Both the position numbers and the translations under genes were made by a program. Below the pieces are notes generated by a model. That model saw only the letters and a program-made list of their open reading frames with translations. It ran no database searches and had not been told where the DNA came from. Source: Butyrivibrio hungatei (GTDB lineage Bacteria; Bacillota; Clostridia; Lachnospirales; Lachnospiraceae). From it: DNA of 64,000 nucleotides. Positions 18,250-26,329 of this stretch are shown piece after piece. The stretch is taken from positions 124,001 through 188,000 of the forward strand of contig NZ_FMUR01000005.1 in assembly GCF_900101605.1 (NCBI RefSeq), in the 5' to 3' direction. Numbering within the stretch: the stretch's first letter is position 1; each line of letters opens with the position of its first letter.

Positions 18250-18298
18250 AGCGCGAAATCTTAAGCTTTAAACAGACTTGGGAGGTCGCGCTTTTTGT
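18250..18298 (+). terminator. Terminator of the EF-G-like gene
   Basis: AGCGCGA (18250-18256) pairs with TCGCGCT (18286-18292), followed by a T run. The loop of 29 bases is long and partly self-complementary. Confidence 0.65.
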
Positions 18299-18384
18299 TT
18301 TCGGTTGGGCAGGTACGCTGAAACGATTTTGTAATTAATTATTAACAAAAATGACGGCTCGGAAATGTATAGATTGAACGAAAA

Positions 18385-18446
18385 TGATTAAGTGTGATTA
18401 TTTATGATTGAATATGATTGCAAATTGATTTTTTGAGTGCTATATT
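18385..18446 (+). promoter_or_regulatory. fru operon promoter with phased TGATT operator repeats
   Basis: TGATT occurs at 18385, 18395, 18405 and 18415, exactly 10 bases apart, and again at 18426. The array ends at a promoter with TTGCAA (18418-18423), 17 bases, TATATT (18441-18446), upstream of the DeoR-type regulator gene. Helical phasing suggests side-by-side binding of a regulator on one DNA face, most simply FruR. Confidence 0.6.
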
Positions 18447-18493
18447 TTAATTAGAAAATCACAAATTAACATTTTTGCTCAAGGAGATTATGA

Positions 18494-19246
18494 ATGCTGA
18501 CTGAAGAGAGAAGAGCACGTATTGTTGATATTGTAAATGAAAAGAAAGCTGTTTCCGTAAATGAGCTGATCGAGCTTTTGGATACATCTGCAGCGACCAT
18601 AAGACGAGATATAAGCGCGCTTGATCGTTCGCGCAAGCTTATAAAGGTCTTTGGCGGCGCGACTGCACTTGCTTCAAGGAATGTTGATACCAAAGAAGAT
18701 GCGGTAAAGATGAAAGTTCAAAGGAATGTGCGGGAGAAGGATGCTATAAGCAAATTTGCTGCAGAGCTCATTGAGGATGACGATTTTGTCTATATCGACG
18801 CGGGCACGACAACACTGGCAATGATCGAGTATTTAACAAATCACAATGCAAAATACATAACAAACGGTGTTGTACACGCAAGACGCCTTATGGACAAAGG
18901 CTTCGAGACGATAATGATCGGAGGAAGGCTCAAGGCTTCCACGGAGGCGGCGGTCGGAACCGATTGCGTTGAGTTTATTCGCAAATATCATTTTACGAAG
19001 GCTTTTATGGGTACAAACGGAATTTCAGTTCACGCAGGATTCACAACACCGGATGTTGACGAAGCGATGATCAAGACAGCGGCTATCAAGCATGCTTACA
19101 GGTCATATGTACTTGCAGATCATACCAAGTTTGACAAAGTCAATTCCGTGACTTTTGCAGACATAAAGGAATGCAGCGTTATTACAGACAGACTTACGGC
19201 AAAAGAGTATGTGAATCATACAGAGGTATTTATCTGTTGCAAGTAA
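18494..19246 (+). CDS. fruR: DeoR-family regulator of the fructose operon
   Basis: A 250-residue transcription factor. The N-terminal winged helix-turn-helix is the DeoR type (RRARIVDIVNEKKAVSVNELIELL, then SAATIRRDISALD near residues 35-48). The sugar-phosphate-binding DeoRC domain follows, with YIDAGTTTLAMIEYL near residue 96 and FMGTNGISVHAGFTTPD near 172. It is the first gene of the fru operon, 16 bases before fruK, and probably autoregulates through the phased repeats upstream; fructose-1-phosphate is the usual effector in such systems. The start has an AAGGAGAT site. Confidence 0.9.
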   Translation: MLTEERRARIVDIVNEKKAVSVNELIELLDTSAATIRRDISALDRSRKLIKVFGGATALASRNVDTKEDAVKMKVQRNVREKDAISKFAAELIEDDDFVYIDAGTTTLAMIEYLTNHNAKYITNGVVHARRLMDKGFETIMIGGRLKASTEAAVGTDCVEFIRKYHFTKAFMGTNGISVHAGFTTPDVDEAMIKTAAIKHAYRSYVLADHTKFDKVNSVTFADIKECSVITDRLTAKEYVNHTEVFICCK

Positions 19247-19262
19247 AGATGGAGGGATATTG

Positions 19263-20168
19263 ATGATTTATACGGTTACTTTTAATCCTGCGCTTGATTA
19301 TGTAGTCAGAATGGATGGTGAATTACAACCGGGTATGACAAACCGTTCTACCAGTGAGGAGTTCTACTACGGCGGGAAGGGCATAAATGTATCCATGGTA
19401 TTGGCGGAACTTGGATTTAAGAGTACGGCTTTAGGATTTGTGGCAGGCTTCATAGGACGCGCCATTGATGAAGGCGTTAAGGCAGCAGGCATTGACACCG
19501 ATTTCATTCAGCTTAAGGAAGGAATCTCCCGGGTTAATGTCAAGATTAAGGCAGTAGCGGAAACAGAGATAAACGCTCAGGGTCCTAAGATCAGTGATGA
19601 GGCGCAAAAAGAGCTTTTTGACAAGCTCTCGAGACTCAAAGAAGGCGATCTTTTGATACTGGCGGGATCTATCCCCGGCTCGCTTCCGGACGATGTATAT
19701 GAAAAAATTCTTTCTATGCTCGACGGTAGGGGAATAGAGTTTGTTGTTGATGCGACGAAAGATCTGCTCACAAATGTTCTTAAGTATCATCCGTTTCTCA
19801 TTAAGCCGAATAATTTCGAACTTGGTGAGATCATAGGAAAAACACTTGAAACGGATGATGATATATACGAAGGCGCGGTCAGTCTTCAGAAGATGGGAGC
19901 AAGAAATGTTCTTATCTCTATGGCGGGAGACGGAGCGATGCTGGTTGACGAAAACGGCTTGAAATATCGCATCGGAGTTCCGAAAGGAACAGTCAGAAAT
20001 TCAGTCGGTGCGGGAGATTCTATGGTAGCAGGTTTTGTGGCAGGGTACTTAAAAACAAAAGACTACGAGACTGCACTAAAAATGGGAACGGCTGCAGGTT
20101 CTGCAACGGCATTTTCGGATGGCCTTGCAACAGCTGCAGATATAGAGAAGGTTATAAAAAACATGTAA
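19263..20168 (+). CDS. fruK: 1-phosphofructokinase
   Basis: A 301-residue PfkB-family kinase that phosphorylates fructose-1-phosphate, the product of the fructose PTS, to fructose-1,6-bisphosphate. The start MIYTVTFNPALDYVV is the 1-phosphofructokinase signature, the GGKGINVSMVLAELG motif lies near residue 38, and the C-terminal VRNSVGAGDSMVAGFV holds the anion hole and catalytic aspartate near residue 250. A TTG at 19260 is in frame, but ATG 19263 is 6 bases after GGAGGG and gives the family N-terminus. Confidence 0.95.
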   Translation: MIYTVTFNPALDYVVRMDGELQPGMTNRSTSEEFYYGGKGINVSMVLAELGFKSTALGFVAGFIGRAIDEGVKAAGIDTDFIQLKEGISRVNVKIKAVAETEINAQGPKISDEAQKELFDKLSRLKEGDLLILAGSIPGSLPDDVYEKILSMLDGRGIEFVVDATKDLLTNVLKYHPFLIKPNNFELGEIIGKTLETDDDIYEGAVSLQKMGARNVLISMAGDGAMLVDENGLKYRIGVPKGTVRNSVGAGDSMVAGFVAGYLKTKDYETALKMGTAAGSATAFSDGLATAADIEKVIKNM

Positions 20169-20184
20169 TTTTTTAGGAGGTATT

Positions 20185-22098
20185 ATGAGGATTACAGAGT
20201 TTATCGATCCTAGGGGGATCAAGCTTCAGGCAAAGGTGTCTGATCAGAATGAAGCAATCGATCAGCTTATCGCACTTCACGAGTCAGCCGGAAATCTTAA
20301 GGATGTTGCAGGATTTAAGAAAGCTATCCTTGAACGTGAGTCTAAGGGCTCAACGGCAATCGGAAACGGAATCGCGGTTCCGCACGGCAAATCTGCATCT
20401 GTAAATAAGGCAGGACTTGTTGCAATCACATGTCCCAAGGGCGTGGATTACAAAGCACTCGACGGTAAGCCGAGCAATCTTTTGTTCATGATCGCTGCAC
20501 CTGAAAATGGCGCAGATACACATCTCGAGGTACTTGCAAAGCTTATGGGAATGCTTATGGACACAGAGTTCTGCAAGAAACTTGTGGATGCCAAATCGGT
20601 TGACGAGTTCCTTAAACTTATTGATTCCAAGGAAACAGAAAAAGATGCTGAGAATGGAGCGGTTAAGTCTGAAGCACCTTCTAAAGCAGGAAAGAAGATC
20701 GTAGCGGTTACAGCTTGTCCTACAGGTATTGCACATACATTTATGGCTGCTGAGGCACTTGAGCTTAAAGCAAAAGAGCTCGGAATTACTTTCAGAGTTG
20801 AAAAAGACGGATCGGGCGGAGCAAAAGATCCTCTTACAGCAAAAGAGATCGCTGAGGCAGATGCGGTAATCGTTGCATGTGACAAAAATATAGATATGGG
20901 ACAGTTTGACGGTAAGAAGGTAGTTATGGCATCAACGAAGGAAGCCATCCACGAACCCGAAAAGCTGTTTGAGAAAGTTGACAGAGCTTCCGTATATCAT
21001 CACACGGGAGCAGTTACAAGAAAAGAAGACGCAGCAAATGAGTCGCTTGGCCGTAAGCTTTACAAGCATCTAATGAACGGTGTATCACATATGCTTCCGT
21101 TCGTTATTGGAGGCGGTATCCTTATTGCGATAGCATTCCTCCTTGATGATTATTCAATCGATCCGAGCAACTTCGGTACAAACACACCTGTAGCTGCATG
21201 GTTTAAGACAATAGGCGGAGCAGCATTTGGATTTATGCTTCCGATACTTGCGGGATTTATAGCAATGTCGATAGCTGACAGACCGGGTCTTGCAGTCGGC
21301 TTTGTAGGCGGATATCTTGCATCAACCGGTGCAACATTTGCAAATCCCGGAGGAGATATTCCGTCAGCATTCCTCGGAGCTTTGGTAGCCGGTTTTGTAT
21401 CAGGTTATCTTGTTCTTTGGCTTGAAAAGATATGTAACAAGCTTCCTCAGTCACTTGAAGGAATAAAGCCTGTTCTTATCTATCCTCTTGCAGGTATCAC
21501 GATGGTAGGTCTTGTTATGTGCGCAATCAATCCTGTTGTGGGAGCACTTAATAACTGGATTTCAGGTGTACTTACAGGTATGAGCAGCGGATCGATAATC
21601 GCACTCGGTATCCTTCTCGGAGCAATGATGGCAACAGATATGGGAGGTCCTCTCAACAAGGCGGCATATGTATTTGGTACAGCAGCTCTTGCTCAGCAGA
21701 ATGAGACAGGATGGATGATCATGGCGGCAGTTATGGTAGGCGGTATGGTTCCTCCTATCGCTATAGCTCTTGCTACACTTATCTTCCCTAAGAAGTTCAC
21801 TGTAGCTGAGAGAAAAGCAGGCCCTGTAAACTTCATCATGGGATTCTGCTTCATTACAGAGGGCGCTATTCCTTATGCGGCAGCAGATCCTATCCGTGTA
21901 ATTCCTTCACTTATGGTCGGATCGGGTGTTGCAGGAGCTCTTTCAATGGCATTTAAGTGCACACTTATGGCACCTCACGGCGGAATCTTTGTATTCCCTG
22001 TAGTAGGAAACTGGGCACTTTATCTTGTTGCACTTGCAGCAGGTGCGGTTGTAAGCTGCCTTATGCTTGGTGTATTGAAAAAGACAGTTGAAGAATAA
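20185..22098 (+). CDS. fruA: PTS fructose transporter, EIIABC fusion
   Basis: A 637-residue permease-kinase that imports fructose as fructose-1-phosphate. EIIA (about 1-150) has GNGIAVPHGKS with the phospho-accepting H67. EIIB (about 170-270) has VAVTACPTGIAHTF with C178. EIIC (about 290-635) contains eight to ten helices and the family segments GGGILIAIAFL, ATDMGGPLNKAAY and FITEGAIPYAAADP. The EIIA-EIIB-EIIC order is normal for Firmicutes FruA. It has an AGGAGGT site, and a stable hairpin follows the stop. Confidence 0.95.
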   Translation: MRITEFIDPRGIKLQAKVSDQNEAIDQLIALHESAGNLKDVAGFKKAILERESKGSTAIGNGIAVPHGKSASVNKAGLVAITCPKGVDYKALDGKPSNLLFMIAAPENGADTHLEVLAKLMGMLMDTEFCKKLVDAKSVDEFLKLIDSKETEKDAENGAVKSEAPSKAGKKIVAVTACPTGIAHTFMAAEALELKAKELGITFRVEKDGSGGAKDPLTAKEIAEADAVIVACDKNIDMGQFDGKKVVMASTKEAIHEPEKLFEKVDRASVYHHTGAVTRKEDAANESLGRKLYKHLMNGVSHMLPFVIGGGILIAIAFLLDDYSIDPSNFGTNTPVAAWFKTIGGAAFGFMLPILAGFIAMSIADRPGLAVGFVGGYLASTGATFANPGGDIPSAFLGALVAGFVSGYLVLWLEKICNKLPQSLEGIKPVLIYPLAGITMVGLVMCAINPVVGALNNWISGVLTGMSSGSIIALGILLGAMMATDMGGPLNKAAYVFGTAALAQQNETGWMIMAAVMVGGMVPPIAIALATLIFPKKFTVAERKAGPVNFIMGFCFITEGAIPYAAADPIRVIPSLMVGSGVAGALSMAFKCTLMAPHGGIFVFPVVGNWALYLVALAAGAVVSCLMLGVLKKTVEE

Positions 22099-22106
22099 AA
22101 AATCAT

Positions 22107-22148
22107 ATGATGTAGGTGTTGGAAAATATTTTTTGGCACCTGCATCAT
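22107..22148 (+). promoter_or_regulatory. Intercistronic hairpin between fruA and ptsH
   Basis: Bases 22107-22118 (ATGATGTAGGTG) pair with 22137-22148 over 12 positions with one mismatch that becomes G-U. No T run follows, so it is more likely an mRNA-stability or processing element than a terminator, allowing different levels of HPr/EI and the transporter. Confidence 0.5.
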
Positions 22149-22176
22149 AATTCATACAAAAAGGAGAAAAAGTGTA

Positions 22177-22440
22177 ATGGTTTCAAAAACAGTAAAGATC
22201 GTAAATGAACAGGGAATGCATATGCGTCCTGCGACAGTTTTCAGTCAGGCTATGATGCATTTCTCATCAGAAGTAAATCTTTGCGTTAACGGTTCAAAGT
22301 ATGACGGGAAGAGCGTCATGATGCTTATGGCGGCATGCATCAAGTGTGGCGCCGAAGTTGAGGTTACCTGCGACGGTCCTGATGAAGAGGAAGCACTTGC
22401 AAAAGCGGTTGAGCTTATTGAGAGCGGTCTCGGAGATTGA
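22177..22440 (+). CDS. ptsH: Phosphocarrier protein HPr
   Basis: An 87-residue PTS carrier that passes phosphate from enzyme I to EIIA. H15 in GMHMRPA is the phosphorylation site, and S46 in the GKSVMMLM segment matches the HPr-kinase regulatory serine of Firmicutes, so catabolite-control signalling is expected. Sequence at the active site is GMHMRPA rather than GLHARPA, a mild difference seen in clostridial HPr-like proteins. It lies in the fru operon ahead of ptsI, with an AAGGAG site 10 bases before ATG. Confidence 0.93.
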   Translation: MVSKTVKIVNEQGMHMRPATVFSQAMMHFSSEVNLCVNGSKYDGKSVMMLMAACIKCGAEVEVTCDGPDEEEALAKAVELIESGLGD

Positions 22441-22474
22441 AGCAAAGGAAATCTTTTACGGGAGGTCATTATCT

Positions 22475-24178
22475 ATGTATAAAGGCATAGAAGCATCAAG
22501 AGGAATAGGCATTGGCAGTATCTGTCTTATAACAGATTATGATCTGTCATTTGAAGCCAAACATATTGAAGATACAGAAGCAGAAAAAAACAGACTTAGA
22601 GCGGCTGTGGAGGTTTTAAAAGTTAAAACATCCGCTATGGCCGATAATATAAGGAAAACTATCGGGGCCAAAGAAGCTGAGATTATGGAAGGTCATATAG
22701 CAATGATCGCCGATCCCGCTATGTCGGGTGAGATGAACAAGATGATCGATGCAGGGCAGTGCGCTGAAGCTGCAGTCACTGCTGTATGCGATATGTTCAT
22801 AGGTATGTTTTCCAAAATGGAAGATGATATGATGCGCCAGCGTGCATCTGATATTTCCGATGTGAAAACAGGTCTTTTGAAAGAACTTCTTGGAATAGAA
22901 GATGTAGACATAAGCAAAGTGCCGCAGGGTACTGTGCTTGTTGCTCATGACCTTACTCCTTCAATGACTTCACAGATAGTTAAAGAGAATGTTGTAGGCA
23001 TTATCACGGAAGTTGGCGGAAAGACCTCACATTCAGCTATTCTTGCAAGAGCACTTGAGATTCCTGCCGTTCTTTCCGTACCGGGAATAACAGAGAAGGT
23101 AAAAGATAAAGATACCGCCGTCGTCGATGGCACAGAAGGCGTTGTATATATTAATCCTGACGGGGAGATAGTTTCAAAATATGTTATCAAGAGGGAAGAA
23201 TTTATACGCGCGCAGGCTGAACTTGAGAGTTTCAGGGGGGAAGAAACTCTTACGGCTGACGGCATGAAGGTAGAGCTTTTCTGCAATATAGGTACGCCTA
23301 AGGATGCAAAGAAGGCTATAGAATGCGACGGGGAAGGTATAGGTCTTTTCCGCTCGGAATTTTTGTTCATGGACAAGTCTCATCTTCCTTCCGAGGATGA
23401 ACAGTTTGAAGCATACAAAGAAGCGATTGAGATCATGAACGGTAAGACGGTTATCATCCGTACTCTTGATATAGGCGGAGATAAAGAGATTCCGTATTTG
23501 GGGCTTGAGAAGGAGGACAATCCGTTCCTTGGATACAGGGCGGTGCGTTATTGTCTTGCAAATCCGGAAATTTACAAGACGCAGCTTCGCGGAATCCTTC
23601 GCGCAAGTGCATTCGGTAAGGCAAAGATCATGGTTCCGCTTGTTACCTGTGTCGATGAGATCCGTGCAGTGAAGGCGCTTGTTGAAGAGTGCAAGAAAGA
23701 GCTTTCTTCTGAGAATATTGGTTTTGATGAGAAGATAGAAGTCGGATGCATGGTCGAGACGGCGGCAGCTTCGCTCATAGCCGATATGCTCGCAAAAGAA
23801 GCGGATTTCTTTTCAATAGGAACAAACGACCTTACGCAGTATACAATGAGTGTCGACCGCGGAAATGCAAAGGTTGCATATCTTTATTCCGCATTCCAGC
23901 CTGCGGTTCTTCGCTCGATAAAGAATATAATCGAAGCCGGAAAGGCAGTAGGAATTCCGGTGGGAATGTGCGGTGAGGCGGCAGCAGATCCGCTGATGAT
24001 ACCGCTCCTTATCTCCTTCGGGCTCGATGAGTACAGCGTGAACTCAGTACTTGTACTGACCGCGCGCAGCATCATCTCGAAGTGGTCAAAGGCCGATGCG
24101 GATGCTCTGGCAGAGCAGGTGCTTGCACTCTCCACAGAGGCAGAGGTCGTTGCCGCACTTAAAGCTGCGGCAAGATGA
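22475..24178 (+). CDS. ptsI: Phosphoenolpyruvate-protein phosphotransferase (PTS enzyme I)
   Basis: A 567-residue enzyme transferring phosphate from phosphoenolpyruvate to HPr. The N-terminal HPr-binding domain is followed by the swivelling domain with GGKTSHSAILARALEIPAV (active histidine near residue 188). The PEP-binding barrel contains GIGLFRSEFLFMD, RTLDIGGDKEIPYLG and SIGTNDLTQYTMSVDR. Longer upstream reading in another phase overlaps ptsH and is not real: ATG 22475 follows GGGAGG by a normal distance and gives the usual MYKGIEASRGIGIG start. Confidence 0.95.
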   Translation: MYKGIEASRGIGIGSICLITDYDLSFEAKHIEDTEAEKNRLRAAVEVLKVKTSAMADNIRKTIGAKEAEIMEGHIAMIADPAMSGEMNKMIDAGQCAEAAVTAVCDMFIGMFSKMEDDMMRQRASDISDVKTGLLKELLGIEDVDISKVPQGTVLVAHDLTPSMTSQIVKENVVGIITEVGGKTSHSAILARALEIPAVLSVPGITEKVKDKDTAVVDGTEGVVYINPDGEIVSKYVIKREEFIRAQAELESFRGEETLTADGMKVELFCNIGTPKDAKKAIECDGEGIGLFRSEFLFMDKSHLPSEDEQFEAYKEAIEIMNGKTVIIRTLDIGGDKEIPYLGLEKEDNPFLGYRAVRYCLANPEIYKTQLRGILRASAFGKAKIMVPLVTCVDEIRAVKALVEECKKELSSENIGFDEKIEVGCMVETAAASLIADMLAKEADFFSIGTNDLTQYTMSVDRGNAKVAYLYSAFQPAVLRSIKNIIEAGKAVGIPVGMCGEAAADPLMIPLLISFGLDEYSVNSVLVLTARSIISKWSKADADALAEQVLALSTEAEVVAALKAAAR

Positions 24179-24235
24179 TGGTGATTAAGAGAAGGTATTT
24201 TATAAAGGGTATTTAAGAAATATATTTACGGAGAG

Positions 24236-24282
24236 AAAAGTGACTAAGAACGGCAGAAAATGCCGGTTTAGTCACTTTTTTG
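24236..24282 (+). terminator. Terminator of the fru/pts operon
   Basis: AAAAGTGACTAA (24236-24247) pairs with the TTTAGTCACTTTTTT segment ending at 24281, with an inner CGGCA/TGCCG stem and a following T run. Confidence 0.88.
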
Positions 24283-24888
24283 CTTTCTATCAGAATCCGG
24301 ACGGTACAGAACGACTCAATCCTCCGCCTTGTACATGAATTATTTCACTTCGTAATTGATCAAAATTCAGCTTGTCTAGTCAAAAATGTCTTTCACGTTT
24401 TCACTTGCTGCCTATTTAGAACGGTAATCCTAAAAAGGATTGCCTATATAGGATAATAAAGCGGGCTTATTGAGCGACGGCAACATTGGCCACAAAATGC
24501 CTTTCGCTTGTCGTATACGTTGAGCAACAAAAAATTGAAAATCCCCAGGAATTGATGCTTTTAACTTTGCTGATAGAGTCGGCTCGGCATCGAAAAATCT
24601 GGAAACGTAGTATTTTTGATGCTGTGAACATACTAATGCATCTTGTAAAGCATCGAAAAGCTCAGGTATTTATAGTTATGATGCTTTTCGTTCTGATGGA
24701 CTAGATAGAGCCGGTACAGCAGCAAAAACCTTGAGATGAGTCAGGCTTGATGCTTTCAACAGATGCTTTTCATAGGAGGCAAGATATATGATATATTTAA
24801 AAATGTGTGATTATCAGATTGCGTATACGTGATAGGTACATATATTGAAGAGAGTAGGTTAGAATAAAGATGTTGGGGAGGGGATTTC
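24283..24888. other. 606-base stretch without a supported gene
   Basis: Apart from the multi-hairpin repeat described separately, it holds a small GGTAATCC/GGATTGCC hairpin (about 24422-24443) and further scattered GATGCTTTT motifs (24554, 24749, 24763). No reading frame has both a ribosome binding site and a recognisable product. With the phosphoesterase remnant that follows, it looks like decaying sequence. Confidence 0.6.
24587..24690. repeat. Multi-hairpin GCATC(A/G)AAAA repeat, copy 1
   Basis: Two stem-loops in tandem: GCATCGAAAA (24587-24596) with TTTTTGATGC (24613-24622), and CGAAAAGC (24654-24661) with GCTTTTCG (24683-24690). The whole segment aligns without large gaps to 51973-52077 (GCATC, TGGAAA/CGGAAA, GATGCT.TGAACATA.TAAT.CAT, TAAAGCATC, GATGCTTTTC blocks). 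It may be a mobile intergenic repeat or a structured RNA. Confidence 0.6.
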
Positions 24889-25015
24889 ATGGTTATAGCG
24901 GTATTATCAGACATCCATGGAAATCTGTAATGAAAAATACGGAGAGTGCAACTGGCCTAAAGTGCCGGAAGAGTGCATGGCAGAAGCATTTGACGAAATA
25001 TATAAGAGCCGTTGA
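24889..25015 (+). pseudogene. Metallophosphoesterase remnant with internal deletion
   Basis: From ATG 24889 (after a GGGGAGGGG site) the sequence reads MVIAVLSDIHGNL and then stops (24928-24930), which is the N-terminal metal-binding motif of YfcE/calcineurin-like phosphoesterases. Shifted by one phase from 24923 it continues as ICNEKYGECNWPKVPEECMA and on to a stop at 25013-25015. That segment aligns with the C-terminal end of the intact phosphoesterase at 47810-48703 (LCEQERGAVKWPDIPEKYWA region). About 240 central residues are missing. I read this as an internally deleted, dead copy of a gene of the 47810 type. Confidence 0.75.
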
Positions 25016-25092
25016 TGGAAATGGATAAGAAATGCACTGTCAAAAAATGCAATCAGCAGAAAATAGACAGAATCATAGCGGCAGGAGAATAA
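25015..25092 (+). CDS. Possible 25-residue peptide
   Basis: An ATG overlapping the remnant's stop (TGATG) opens a 25-codon frame, MEMDKKCTVKKCNQQKIDRI and five more residues, ending 3 bases before the acetyltransferase gene. It is lysine-rich with a CxxxxC pair. It could be a coupled leader peptide, a leftover piece of a lost gene, or chance; no ribosome binding site of its own is clear. Confidence 0.2.
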   Translation: MEMDKKCTVKKCNQQKIDRIIAAGE

Positions 25093-25095
25093 TTA

Positions 25096-25908
25096 ATGGA
25101 TTTAACAGTAATTGAAAATTTGTCTATAGACCGCATAATAAAGCGGGGCACAGCGGAAATAATCGAAAAGGATGTCGATGCGATATTGCTTAAAGATACG
25201 GTCAGCAAAGGGGTGATGTTAGCTTGTGATGATGCAGAAAAAGGAATGGAAATTCTTACGCGTAATATCAAGGAAACTCACCCGCTTTTAATGATTTCAA
25301 ATCCTGAAATAGGAAGAAGAGCTGTTGACAAATTTGGATACAAAGAAAGTATGGAATGCTATCAGTTGGCATACTTATCAAAAGAACTGCCAAAAATATA
25401 TTCGAAAGAGCCGATAATAGCGTATTCAAAAGAGTTGCCACAAATAAATTCAATAGAACTGACAAAAACATATCAAAAGGCTGCTTCTGAGACAGTGGAT
25501 TTAAATGGTGCTACAGGAAATCAGAACATGCAACCCTATGGTATTCTTGAATATAGAGTGGCAACGATGGAAAATTTTCCTCTTATATCAAGAGAGTATG
25601 GCCTTGTGAGTGAGGATGAGTTAAAAGAGCTTATTGAGCGCGGCAATATTATCATGGGCTACAAAAATGGCAAAGCAGTCGGATTTGTCGGAGAGCATTT
25701 GGAAGGAAGCATTGGTCTTTTGCAAGTCTTTGAAGAATACAGGCGAAAGGGCTATGGCATGGCGCTTGAAGCAGAGATGATAAGGCGGACAATCAAAAAA
25801 GGCTATATACCTTTTGGCCAGGTTGTCGTTGACAATACGGCATCACTTGAACTTCAGAGAAAGCTTGGTTTAACCAGGTCTGAAGGGACTATATTCTGGA
25901 TGTGGTAA
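25096..25908 (+). CDS. GNAT-family N-acetyltransferase
   Basis: A 270-residue protein whose C-terminal part (about 155-270) is a GNAT acetyltransferase: KAVGFVGEHLEGSIGLLQVFEEYRRKGYG contains the acetyl-CoA-binding R/Q-x-x-G-x-G/A-type loop as RRKGYG, and NTASLELQRKLGLTRS is the usual motif B end. The N-terminal 95 residues look like a degenerate second GNAT-like domain. Between them lie two imperfect 16-residue repeats (YLSKELPKIYSKEP... / YSKELPQINSIEL...), encoded by two adjacent 48-base copies at about 25372-25470. Substrate unknown. GCAGGAGAAT precedes the ATG. Confidence 0.75.
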   Translation: MDLTVIENLSIDRIIKRGTAEIIEKDVDAILLKDTVSKGVMLACDDAEKGMEILTRNIKETHPLLMISNPEIGRRAVDKFGYKESMECYQLAYLSKELPKIYSKEPIIAYSKELPQINSIELTKTYQKAASETVDLNGATGNQNMQPYGILEYRVATMENFPLISREYGLVSEDELKELIERGNIIMGYKNGKAVGFVGEHLEGSIGLLQVFEEYRRKGYGMALEAEMIRRTIKKGYIPFGQVVVDNTASLELQRKLGLTRSEGTIFWMW

Positions 25909-25952
25909 AGAAGGAGATGAAGATAACTATAACAGTTTGAATGAAATTACAG

Positions 25953-25978
25953 AAATCCGCACTGGTTGCGGATTTTTT
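25953..25978 (+). terminator. Terminator after the acetyltransferase gene
   Basis: AAATCCGCA (25953-25961) pairs perfectly with TGCGGATTT (25967-25975) and runs into T residues. Confidence 0.85.
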
Positions 25979-26005
25979 GTGAGAATATGATTCGGGAGTG
26001 AGGGT

Positions 26006-26317
26006 ATGAGAGTAAAAATATCTGTGATCAGGAAAGAGTTTTATGGGGATCTTGCCGAGGAATATCTGGTGGATGGAAAAGAGGCCGGAGCGTGTCCTGT
26101 GCTTGAAGTTGGAAATGAGTTTTTCTATGAAGGCGGAGCGGTAATGCCTGAAGGTTTTTGCCCTGTTGCATGGCTTGATATTTATTCTTCGCTATGTGCT
26201 TTGATGAGTGGAAATAATATAATCAGCGATTGGTATAAGAATCCCAAAACAAAGATTTTATGCTGCACAGACGGTACAAGGCCTGTAGTTTTCAAGCTGG
26301 AACAAGTTACAGATTGA
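26006..26317 (+). CDS. TIGR04076 family protein
   Basis: A 103-residue protein of a small family common in clostridia with no established function. It shows the family layout: KISVI start, a G-x-CPV-x-EVGNEF segment near residue 30, GFCPVAWLDIYSSLCALMSG near 50-70 and a C-terminal ILCCTDGTRPVVFKLE. Several conserved cysteines (29, 52, 60, 91, 92 approximately) suggest metal or redox chemistry, which is inference. It is followed after 12 bases by the DJ-1/PfpI-like gene, with which it is probably co-transcribed. Confidence 0.78.
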   Translation: MRVKISVIRKEFYGDLAEEYLVDGKEAGACPVLEVGNEFFYEGGAVMPEGFCPVAWLDIYSSLCALMSGNNIISDWYKNPKTKILCCTDGTRPVVFKLEQVTD

Positions 26318-26329
26318 CAGGAGCGAAAG

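Noticed and set aside
22346-22474. 43-codon N-terminal extension of enzyme I
   Set aside because: It overlaps ptsH out of phase, is rich in unlikely residues, and a strong GGGAGG site precedes ATG 22475, which gives the family N-terminus.
24486-24704. 72-residue open frame in the stretch after ptsI
   Set aside because: It has no ribosome binding site and runs across the multi-hairpin repeat; codon pattern is not gene-like.
24889-25015. Programmed frameshift as explanation of the phosphoesterase remnant
   Set aside because: About 240 residues of the expected enzyme are absent, including most metal ligands, so a frameshift could not produce a working protein.
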